Part shown: piece after piece, positions 1-7,674 of the stretch
Layout of the letters: every line of letters starts with the position of its first letter
Position numbering within the stretch: the first letter of the stretch is position 1
DNA from: an uncultured Prevotella sp.
Lineage (GTDB): Bacteria > Bacteroidota > Bacteroidia > Bacteroidales > Bacteroidaceae
NCBI RefSeq assembly: GCF_946404925.1
Contig: NZ_CAMJFM010000013.1
Coordinates: 1-64,000 of the forward strand
Length of the DNA stretch: 64,000 bases
Direction of reading: 5' to 3'
The notes under the pieces: model-generated
What the model was told of the DNA's origin: nothing
The model's database searches: none
What the model saw: only the letters and a program-made list of their open reading frames with translations
Position numbers and translations under genes: made by a program

Positions 1-160
1 GATCTGAAATCAAACCTCCTGCCACTTTGTCGAGTTCGTCCTCGTCCATGGGCCACGCGCCGGCCTCCACCAGTTCGTCCTTCAGCGCCTTCATTTCCTC
101 AGCCAGTTGCTTCAACTGCTGCTGCTTCTGCTCAATCTGTGCGTTTGTAAGTGTTGCCAT
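1..160 (-). CDS. Double-glycine leader peptide, RiPP/bacteriocin precursor-like (C-terminus beyond window edge)
   Basis: Reverse complement from ATG at 160 reads MATLTNAQIEQKQQQLKQLAEEMKALKDELVEAGAWPMDEDELDKVAGG-LISD...; leader of the same length (49 aa to GG) and clearly paralogous to the next ORF. Not in the ORF track. Confidence 0.75.
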   Translation of the reverse strand, partial: MATLTNAQIEQKQQQLKQLAEEMKALKDELVEAGAWPMDEDELDKVAGGLISD

Positions 161-212
161 AATGAATATTATTAAATGTTTGTTACATTGTTTTCCAGCT
201 TTATTCAAGCAG

Positions 213-425
213 TTATCCATTTCCAAATACGTCTTTTGGAATGATGTGAAATGGCTTGGGAGTTTGATATTGACCCGAACCACCTGCGGCATTGTCGAGG
301 TCGGCTTCGTCGAGGGGCCATTCGCCAGCCTCCTGCAGTTCCTTACGGATAGCCATCATTTCTTCACTCAGTTTTTTAAGTTGCTGCTTCTTAGCCTCAA
401 TCTGTTCTTTTGTAAGTGTTGCCAT
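213..425 (-). CDS. Double-glycine leader peptide, RiPP/bacteriocin precursor-like; putative core SGQYQTPKPFHIIPKDVFGNG
   Basis: 70 aa; MATLTKEQIEAKKQQLKKLSEEMMAIRKELQEAGEWPLDEADLDNAAGG, with LDEADLDNAAGG resembling GG-type leader cleavage motifs of the Bacteroidales natural-product precursor families. Confidence 0.75.
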   Translation of the reverse strand: MATLTKEQIEAKKQQLKKLSEEMMAIRKELQEAGEWPLDEADLDNAAGGSGQYQTPKPFHIIPKDVFGNG

Positions 426-464
426 AATTTTTTTGTTTTTGGTTTAATAATTGAATTTCGTGGG

Positions 465-472
465 CAAAGATA
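465..472 (-). promoter_or_regulatory. Bacteroidetes-type -7 box (TATCTTTG) upstream of the GG-leader peptide genes
   Basis: CAAAGATA on + strand = TATCTTTG on - strand, about 40 nt upstream of the ATG at 425. Confidence 0.5.
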
Positions 473-539
473 CGAAATATTATCAATACCAATGTGCCAA
501 TGCTGCAATTTTTTGTGCCAATTTTACAAAAAGAAAATA

Positions 540-605
540 AAAGCATAGCTTTTGATGGGTGAAAGCTATGGTTTCGAGGGGTGAAAGCTATGGTTTCGAG
601 GGGCT
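540..605. repeat. 22-bp periodic repeat array, locus 1 (3 units)
   Basis: Units start at 540, 562, 584: AAAGCATAGCTTTTGATGGGTG / AAAGCTATGGTTTCGAGGGGTG / AAAGCTATGGTTTCGAGGGGCT. Confidence 0.85.
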
Positions 606-728
606 CGCTGATAAATTGCTCCTCCTTTCTTTTCATTAATTTGTTACACACTCTGGCGTTTCCACCAGGCTCAGGACTTTCCTGAACACGTGTGCAAAGG
701 TACAAAAAGACATTTCCCGCAAAAATAT

Positions 729-759
729 TTTGATAATTCAAAATTTGTTCGTATATTTG
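729..759 (+). promoter_or_regulatory. Bacteroidetes-type promoter (-33 TTTG, -7 TATATTTG) for the lipoprotein gene at 795
   Basis: TTTG at 729-732, 19-nt spacer, TATATTTG at 752-759. Confidence 0.55.
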
Positions 760-794
760 CAGCAGATATATTAACTTTTTTGACAGAAACGAAC

Positions 795-2882
795 ATGAAA
801 AAAAGAATTTTTAGTTATCTTTCACTCGCCCTGACTATAGCTGCAGGCGTGAGTGTTTCATCGTGTGTAGAGAGCGATAATTCTGTTTATCCAGACTCAT
901 CAAGCATTACTGAAACCATCACTCAAACTGAGCCCACTACCGACCAGATGAGCGTTACGGTGACAGCAAATCTGCCCACTGCCGTTCTTGGCACTATCGA
1001 AGATGGAAGCACTGCGGCAGCACTCGTAAAGCGCTTGCCAAAGACTACTGCCAGCGTTGATGCCGACACGCGAATGATGGTTATTCCAGGCAGCTTGTTC
1101 GACAATTTTGAAGAACAGAATGGCCTTGAGGTTATGAAAGATGCAGCCCGACTAGCCATGAAAGGCGGCTACGTTTGCTTAACAACTCCAAATACCGAGC
1201 AGGCCGGCGTATTTGCACTTACTTTTTTATATACACTGCTTACACTTGAAGAGGAATTCTTTGAGCAAATGTTCGATGTGTCAAGCGACGAGGCCGCTGC
1301 TTCTGCACGTAGTTCGCAACAAGTTGAACGTTTGAAGACACGTATGGCCACCATGAAGAATGTAGCCAGAACCAGGGGCGAAAGCGATGATGATGACGCC
1401 CCCTTTGCTGAGATGATTATCCTGGGCCCGAACGACTACTTTATGCAGGCCCCGTTTGAGGAGGAGTTCACATCTTATGTAAGCGAGAGCGATGAAGAAG
1501 GCAATACTACCGAGGAACAGGCTGTGACCGGCAAATCCGAGCGTACACCCGCCATCAGCGGTATGATGGCCGATGCAGCTGCAGAGTGGCTCAACGACAC
1601 CGAGAAGACTCAGGAGGCTGCCGCTGCCCGCGCCATGACTCGCGGCACAGGCACTACAAACATCAACGAGCTGATGGATGCCAGCGAGACATTCACCTTC
1701 ACCGGCAATATTAAATTTATAGCCTGGGACAACCGCTCTAGGATACGCTACAACCGCGTAAAAATGAAGGTAAGTTCGTGGGGAGTACACAACATGGAAA
1801 CCAATAAGGATTACTACTATCTTAAGCAGAACGTCACCCTCTGCATGGGTGAACAGGATGGTTTGAAGATATTCTACCCAGTTAGCAAGTCAAACACATG
1901 GTACGATGCCACCAACTTCGGCGAATTCAACAACTGGTTTGGTGCATTCCTCTCGAAGTACGAAACCTCGATGAATCTTTCGGGCGACGGCAGCATACAC
2001 CTGGAAGCATCGGCACCTAATACCGACAATAACACTGCAAACACCACCGTATCTACGGGCTCGTCGTACTCTCAGAGTGAAACTGTCGGCATCTCATGGG
2101 GGGCCAGTGGCGGAGCCAATATGAGCGGACCTATGGGCAGTATAAGCGTTGGTGGTAGCTACTCGGTGGGCACCACTACCGGCAGCTCGTTCTCTATTGG
2201 CATGCAGCAATCCAACAAGGAGCTGGGCGTAAAGAAGAACACCAAGGATACTAAAGTTACGTGGACTTATACCGGAGCTCTGCCTAAGTATTATGAGAAT
2301 GTGGGCAGCAGAATCTACTACTGTCATCAGACGCCTGCCGCAATCCTGATTAACGATGCCGATGTTTGTCAGGAGATATGCTGGTCGGTTGATAATCCAG
2401 CAAAACAGTACACCGTTAACATCACGTCAACTCCAGAAACTGCTGCTTTATTGTTTGTACATAAGGTTCAGGATGGCTATAAGAATGCTGCAAACAAATA
2501 CGTTTACGACAAAGATGGCGGAACCACCTATTCACAAGATCTCATAGAGCCTAACCGAGCCATGCAGTCGTGGCGCATGTATGTCACCATCGATGAGTGG
2601 GCAGCATCGCCAGTTGTAGGTGCTCAGGGCGAGCTTGAGTCTAACATCCGCAATGCATTCCCCGACCTGTATGCCAGCAACTTCAAGATAGCCGACAAGA
2701 CTGCCACCAGTCTTAACACCATTGGTTTTGTTGTTAAGAGGTCGAAGGACATCATGGGCAATAACATCGACATCTTGCAGAGTTACGCTAAGTCGTGGGG
2801 CATCAAGAAGTTCACCATCCACTGGCGCTGTGACGATCGCAACGTCACCACCCGCGAAGGCTTCACCGTCACCGCCGATTGA
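795..2882 (+). CDS. Large lipoprotein, candidate beta-barrel pore-forming (leukocidin-like) protein
   Basis: Start set at ATG 795, after the promoter (ORF-track start 690 lies upstream of it). MKKRIFSYLSLALTIAAGVSVSSC lipobox; Gly/Ser-rich alternating segment SYSQSETVGISWGASGGANMSGPMGSISVGGSYSVGTTTGSSFSIG. Family assignment is tentative. Confidence 0.6.
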   Translation: MKKRIFSYLSLALTIAAGVSVSSCVESDNSVYPDSSSITETITQTEPTTDQMSVTVTANLPTAVLGTIEDGSTAAALVKRLPKTTASVDADTRMMVIPGSLFDNFEEQNGLEVMKDAARLAMKGGYVCLTTPNTEQAGVFALTFLYTLLTLEEEFFEQMFDVSSDEAAASARSSQQVERLKTRMATMKNVARTRGESDDDDAPFAEMIILGPNDYFMQAPFEEEFTSYVSESDEEGNTTEEQAVTGKSERTPAISGMMADAAAEWLNDTEKTQEAAAARAMTRGTGTTNINELMDASETFTFTGNIKFIAWDNRSRIRYNRVKMKVSSWGVHNMETNKDYYYLKQNVTLCMGEQDGLKIFYPVSKSNTWYDATNFGEFNNWFGAFLSKYETSMNLSGDGSIHLEASAPNTDNNTANTTVSTGSSYSQSETVGISWGASGGANMSGPMGSISVGGSYSVGTTTGSSFSIGMQQSNKELGVKKNTKDTKVTWTYTGALPKYYENVGSRIYYCHQTPAAILINDADVCQEICWSVDNPAKQYTVNITSTPETAALLFVHKVQDGYKNAANKYVYDKDGGTTYSQDLIEPNRAMQSWRMYVTIDEWAASPVVGAQGELESNIRNAFPDLYASNFKIADKTATSLNTIGFVVKRSKDIMGNNIDILQSYAKSWGIKKFTIHWRCDDRNVTTREGFTVTAD

Positions 2883-2891
2883 TTAAAAATT

Positions 2892-2979
2892 AAAGCATAG
2901 CTTTTACACACCAAAAGCTATGCTTTTTCTATTCAAAAGCTATGGTTTCGACAGGCGAAAGCTATGCTTTTGTTGGTGA
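2892..2979. repeat. 22-bp periodic repeat array, locus 2 (4 units)
   Basis: Units start at 2892, 2914, 2936, 2958: AAAGCATAGCTTTTACACACCA / AAAGCTATGCTTTTTCTATTCA / AAAGCTATGGTTTCGACAGGCG / AAAGCTATGCTTTTGTTGGTGA. Confidence 0.85.
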
Positions 2980-3164
2980 GCCACGGCTCGCCGTTGTTCC
3001 AACTCACGCAGCCAGGCGCGCTCGCGGGCGGGCTTTACGTAGTATAGCCATTTGCAGTGGTTGCACACTCGACGGCGCGTGCCTGTCTTCATGAGTTCTA
3101 ATTTGCTGCGCGGCAGCCACTCGCCGCACTTTGTGCATTGCATCAGTTCTTCTGATTCATTCAT
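2940..3164 (-). CDS. Small zinc-ribbon-like protein; C-terminus runs into the 22-bp array
   Basis: CTKCGEW...CNHCKWLYY, two CxxC pairs; stop TAG lies inside a repeat unit. Confidence 0.55.
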   Translation of the reverse strand: MNESEELMQCTKCGEWLPRSKLELMKTGTRRRVCNHCKWLYYVKPARERAWLRELEQRRAVAHQQKHSFRLSKP

Positions 3165-3180
3165 ATCGCCTACGGATTTA

Positions 3181-3622
3181 TCATTCCCAGTTGATGGATT
3201 GTTGTACGGCTTTGGAGATGAGCCAGTTAGACTTGTCGGAGGCCAGGAACTCGTACTGCACTACACCACCATTGGTTCTAACCTCATTGAAACCTACGAA
3301 CCGGTGATTCTCCATATCCATCCTTACACAACAGTCGCCCACATCGCCCAGATGTCCGAATCGCACTTTCTTAACGTGTATATAGGTGCGGGCCTGATTG
3401 AAGTCGCGCTCCAGTATCTCCACCCATGCTGCTTTGTTGGCATAGTCGCTGGTGCCAGCTATATCCCACATCTCGGGCACGTAGGCCTTACCATCCTTCA
3501 TCAGCGGTGGCTTTCGCGGGTGCGCCACCATCCACGTCAGCTGGTTCTCAACCTGGGCAAAGTCTACCACCTGACCAATCACGTAGTTGGCTCGCTCCAG
3601 CGGGTCGCCACCCTTGGCCCGG
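3181..3622 (-). pseudogene. C-terminal fragment of a Twinkle/T7 gp4-like (toprim-DnaB type) helicase
   Basis: QVVDFAQVENQLTWMVAHPRKPP...YVPEMWDIAGTSDYANKAAWVEILERDF resembles helicase motifs of Bacteroidetes/phage toprim-DnaB helicases. N-terminal part missing; ORF upstream of ~3622 is antisense to the MBG gene. Confidence 0.55.
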
Positions 3623-3625
3623 AAG

Positions 3626-4468
3626 GCTCTCACTGCCGAGGCAAAGACAAAGGTATATGGTGAAAAAGATCCAGAACTGACATACAAGGTTGAGGGACTT
3701 ATCGAGGGCGAAAGCCTGACTGGTGCTCTGACACGCGCTGAGGGTGAGGCTTTAGGTGAGTACGACATCACCCAGGGTACCCTCGCTGCCAGCGATAACT
3801 ACAGCGTAACCTTCGTTGGTGCCAAGCTCACCATCACTGCAGCAAATACCCCTGCCGATCCAGAGCCCAATACAGAGGTGGTGAATACAGAGGATCCTGT
3901 AACCGTGGGCGATGAGACGTTCTATCAGCCATCAGAGACTGTGCAGGACGCCATTAGTAATAACGTTAATACCGGTATTAGCTTCTCTGCCGAAGCTTCG
4001 AAAGATGTCAAGGTGAATGATAATGGCGGCCTGGAGTTTGGCAAGAGTGACAAGAATGTAGATGTGGCACTGACCGACATGCATAAGGGCGAGACTGTGA
4101 CATTCAATATTGAAGGCACCATGCAGGCCGATGCCTCGAAACTGAAGGAAAAGGGCGCTGCAGCGGGAGCTCGTCGCACTCGTACCGAGGGCAAGATTAA
4201 TCTGGTATCGGGCAAGGAGTACGAGGTGCTTGAGGATGGAAACATCGTGATTACCGTAGTGCTCACTGAGGCACCCGCCACTATCAATAGTATCAAGAAA
4301 ACTGAGGCCCCTGCAACGGGAATTGAAGGAGTGAACCCTTCGACAAACTCAGGGACCGTAAGTGAAAAGTGGTATGATATGAATGGCCGTAGCCTGCAGG
4401 GTAAGCCAACAAAGAAGGGCCTCTACATCCATAACGGCGTAAAGGTCCTTGTGGGAGATAAACGATAA
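3626..4468 (+). pseudogene. 3' remnant of an MBG-domain surface protein
   Basis: LTAEAKTKVYGEKDPELTYKVEGLIEGESLTGALTRAEGEALGEYDITQGTLAASDNYSVTFVGAKLTIT is an MBG-type domain; C-terminal WYDMNGRSLQGKPTKKGLYIHNGVKVLV sorting-like tail; no N-terminal signal or own start. Confidence 0.6.
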
Positions 4469-4478
4469 AAAGCTTTTG

Positions 4479-5798
4479 TTATGACTTCTCCTTGCCTTTG
4501 AAGGACTTGACCTTCATGCCAAGCTTTGAGGGCATGATGGCATTGAGGAAAATGCCTACGATGGCGGCGATGGCAAGGCCTGAAAGGTGGATGGGGCCGA
4601 GGGCGATATCGTCGTTGGCACCGTACTTGACACCGATGGCGAGTACCAGGATGAGGGCGGCAACAAACACGTTGCGCGAGCTCTTGAGGTCGACCTTCTC
4701 TTCAACAAGGTTGCGCACACCTACAGCCGAAATCATACCATAAAGTATAAGACTGACACCACCGATGGTGGCAGCTGGCATGAGCTGGACAAGGCAGGCA
4801 AACTTAGGACAGAAGGCTAGCACTATGGCCAGACAAGCGGCTATGCGGATGACCTTGGGGTCGAACACCTTGGTAAGGTTGAGCACACCTGTATTCTCGC
4901 CGTAGGTGGTGTTGGCAGGTGCGCCGAAGACAGAGGCAATGGCAGTGGCCACACCATCGCCGGTAAGCGTGCGGTGCAGACCTGGCTCGGCCAGGAAATC
5001 CTTACCTACAGTAGAACTGATGGCAAACATATCGCCAATATGCTCCATGATGGTGGCAAAGGCGATAGGCATGACGGCCAGGATGGTAGAGAGCATGAGC
5101 GTAGTGTTGCCATCCTCGAACACGGCAAGAATGGTGTGATCCTTATGTATGGGGAATCCCACCCAAGCAGCATCGGCAAGGGGGGAGAAATCTACCAGAC
5201 CCATGCAAGCTGCGATGAAGTATGACGCCAGGACACCCAGTAGTACAGGGATGATCTTGATGATGCCCTTGCCCCAGATGGACGATGTGATGACGGTGAT
5301 GATGGATATAATGGCCAACAGCCAGTTAGTCTGGCAGTTAGCGATGGCCGAACCTGAAAGCACCAATCCGATGGCAATGACGATAGGACCGGTGACAACC
5401 GGTGGGAAGTACTGCAGTATTTTCTTGACACCGAACGACCTGATGAGTGCTGCCATGACGAAGTACATGAGTCCGGCACAGGCCACGCCTAAGCAGGCAT
5501 AGTCGAGGGCCAGCGTCTCAGAAAGACTTTGTGCTACGCCCATCTCCTTGACCGAGGCGTAACCGCCCAGGAAGGCAAACGACGAACCGAGGAAAGCCGG
5601 TACATTCCACTTGGAAATGAAATGAAAGATGAGTGTTCCGAGTCCTGCAAACAATAGGGTTACAGATACATCGAGACCGGTGAGCAGTGGTACAAGCACT
5701 GTGGCTCCGAACATAGCAAAAAGATGTTGTACACCAAGTATCAGCATGCGTGGTCGGCCCAGCTGACGGGCATCGTAGATGGCATTTTGTGGTTCCAT
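4479..5798 (-). CDS. uraA: Uracil/xanthine permease (UraA/NCS2 family)
   Basis: MEPQNAIYDARQLGRPRMLILGVQHLFAMFGATVLVPLLTGLD; start set at ATG 5798. Confidence 0.9.
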   Translation of the reverse strand: MEPQNAIYDARQLGRPRMLILGVQHLFAMFGATVLVPLLTGLDVSVTLLFAGLGTLIFHFISKWNVPAFLGSSFAFLGGYASVKEMGVAQSLSETLALDYACLGVACAGLMYFVMAALIRSFGVKKILQYFPPVVTGPIVIAIGLVLSGSAIANCQTNWLLAIISIITVITSSIWGKGIIKIIPVLLGVLASYFIAACMGLVDFSPLADAAWVGFPIHKDHTILAVFEDGNTTLMLSTILAVMPIAFATIMEHIGDMFAISSTVGKDFLAEPGLHRTLTGDGVATAIASVFGAPANTTYGENTGVLNLTKVFDPKVIRIAACLAIVLAFCPKFACLVQLMPAATIGGVSLILYGMISAVGVRNLVEEKVDLKSSRNVFVAALILVLAIGVKYGANDDIALGPIHLSGLAIAAIVGIFLNAIMPSKLGMKVKSFKGKEKS

Positions 5799-5924
5799 TT
5801 TTAATTTAGTTATTAATAAAATCGGTGCAAAGATAAACAATCTTTATAAACTAACAAAAAAAATTTGGTTATTTCGCGAAGTTGTTGTACATTTGCGCCC
5901 GAATAACTAAATTAAGAAGTAAAA

Positions 5925-7187
5925 ATGAAGAAGAGTTTTCTATCAGTAGCGCTGATGCTACTTGTTGTTGTGTCGGCTTTAGGACAGGGTGTTTCGGCAT
6001 TAGAGCGCTTGAAGGAGGATCCTCGTAGGGCTTATGCCACCGACTATCCCTACAAGCAGACCGACGATGTGAAACTGACAAAGGCACCTAAGGGTTACAA
6101 GCCTTTCTACATCAGTCACTATGCACGTCACGGCTCGCGCTACTACTGGAGTACCAGCCTGTATAAAGAGATCGATACGCTGCTGACAGTAGCTCACGAG
6201 AAACAGCTGCTGACACCTGCCGGTGAGGAGTTCCGCCAGAAGTTTGTGGCTGCTAAGGACGAGCTGATGACGGGCGTTGAAGAGCTGACCGAAGTGGGAT
6301 GGAAGCAGCATCAGGGCATAGCCCGCACGATGTACAACAACTTCCCCGAGGTGTTCGAGAAGGGTGGTAACGTGCTGGCCATATCATCGCTGGTGAACCG
6401 CTGCATGATCAGTATGTCGGCCTTCTGTCAGGAGCTGGTGCAGTGCAACCCTATGCTAGAGATACGCGAGCAGGCATCGCGCTTTACACTGGACGGCGTG
6501 GTGCCTACGGATGGTCGTAACCCCATTAAGCACAACTATCCGAAGGGACTGAAACCTCGCTACGAGAAGAACCGCCAGCTGTTTAAGGGTGAGGACAACC
6601 TGCGCAAGGTGCTGTTGCAGCGCGTGTTTACAAGCACCGAGGGACTGTCCGGACGTAAGCACCACATAGAGAGCAACCTGATAAACCTGTACACATCGCT
6701 GCCAAGCATTGAGCACGAGGGTATGATGGGCAACATCATTACCGACCAGGAGATGGCCGACCGCTGGGAAGGCGACAACCTGGGCGTGTTCTCGTGGGTG
6801 TTCGACACGCACAGACAGATGATACCTATTCTGCAGGATATACTGAAAAAGGCCGCTGCCGCCATTGATGGCAGTAGCGACCGTGTGGCTGATCTGCGCT
6901 TTGGTCATGACACCTGCATAGGTCCACTCACCATACTGATGGGTATTAACGGTGCCGACAAGGATCCTGAGGACCCCAACGAGGTGAAGAATATCTACCA
7001 GAGCTGGGAGACCTGCAAGGCCAGCAACATACAGCTGATTTTCTATCGCAGCAAGAAGGCTGCAGACGACATTCTGGTGAAGTGTCTGATGAACGGCGAG
7101 GAGGCTACGCTGCCTGTGCCCACATCAAGCTATCCATACTATAAGTGGACTGACTTCCAGAAGTTCTACACCGAGCGCTGCAAGTGA
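5925..7187 (+). CDS. Histidine-type acid phosphatase (MINPP/phytase-like)
   Basis: Signal peptide; HYARHGSRYY and FGHDTCIGPL catalytic motifs. Confidence 0.8.
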   Translation: MKKSFLSVALMLLVVVSALGQGVSALERLKEDPRRAYATDYPYKQTDDVKLTKAPKGYKPFYISHYARHGSRYYWSTSLYKEIDTLLTVAHEKQLLTPAGEEFRQKFVAAKDELMTGVEELTEVGWKQHQGIARTMYNNFPEVFEKGGNVLAISSLVNRCMISMSAFCQELVQCNPMLEIREQASRFTLDGVVPTDGRNPIKHNYPKGLKPRYEKNRQLFKGEDNLRKVLLQRVFTSTEGLSGRKHHIESNLINLYTSLPSIEHEGMMGNIITDQEMADRWEGDNLGVFSWVFDTHRQMIPILQDILKKAAAAIDGSSDRVADLRFGHDTCIGPLTILMGINGADKDPEDPNEVKNIYQSWETCKASNIQLIFYRSKKAADDILVKCLMNGEEATLPVPTSSYPYYKWTDFQKFYTERCK

Positions 7188-7194
7188 GTAACGC

Positions 7195-7674
7195 TTAGTT
7201 GGTGTGCTGCTTCAGCCCCTCGAGGAACTTCTGCTGAAGCTGCTGCGCCAGGGCATTGTTAGGATTAAGGCGTAAGGCCTTCTCGTAGTTCTGCATCACG
7301 TCCATGTAGTAACGTTGGCCGTTCTGGGCGGGATTCTGAACAATGCGAACCATATAGAGGAAACCACGAAGGGTGCAAAGGTCGCTTGGATCGGCACCCT
7401 TCATTTTTTCCATCTTATTGATGGTCTCTTCGGCCTGCGCCAGAACGTTCTCGGTTTGTGGCGCATGCGGATTCATGACTGCGTAGTTCAAACTCTGCAA
7501 GGCCAGCTGGTACTTAGGACCGACGCTGTCGGGCTGCATGGCCTCAAGGCGTTGCAAACGGGCCACCAGGTTGAGCATGTCATCGGCACTGGGCTGCTGG
7601 GCATTGATGTTAACTACTCCTGCAAAAACGAACACTACTGTAGCAGCGAACTGCTTAAAAATTTGAAATGTCAT
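7195..7674 (-). CDS. Secreted TPR-like hypothetical protein
   Basis: MTFQIFKQFAATVVFVFAGVVNINAQQ signal peptide; ALRLNPNNALAQQLQQKFLEGLK. Overlaps the 3' end of the TonB receptor gene by 20 nt. Confidence 0.65.
   Translation of the reverse strand: MTFQIFKQFAATVVFVFAGVVNINAQQPSADDMLNLVARLQRLEAMQPDSVGPKYQLALQSLNYAVMNPHAPQTENVLAQAEETINKMEKMKGADPSDLCTLRGFLYMVRIVQNPAQNGQRYYMDVMQNYEKALRLNPNNALAQQLQQKFLEGLKQHTN

Noticed and set aside
397-741. 114-aa minus ORF spanning the 22-bp array
   Set aside because: Its codons are mostly repeat and promoter sequence, and it overlaps the GG-leader gene; unlikely to be a real protein.
690-794. N-terminal extension of the large lipoprotein in the ORF track
   Set aside because: A -33/-7 promoter lies at 729-759 and the signal peptide begins at ATG 795.
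1281-1790. 169-aa minus-strand ORF inside the 795-2882 gene
   Set aside because: Antisense to a well-supported lipoprotein gene; no family resemblance. Same reasoning applies to the many other antisense ORFs in the track.
2892-2979. Could the 22-bp arrays be CRISPR?
   Set aside because: Period of 22 with a ~13-bp conserved core leaves only ~9 bp between cores, far shorter than real spacers; no cas genes; first unit inverted.
3052-3663. 203-aa + strand ORF
   Set aside because: Antisense to the zinc-ribbon and helicase-fragment genes, which carry recognisable motifs.
4479-5502. Several + strand ORFs opposite the permease gene
   Set aside because: Antisense to uraA, no start/RBS support or recognisable domains.
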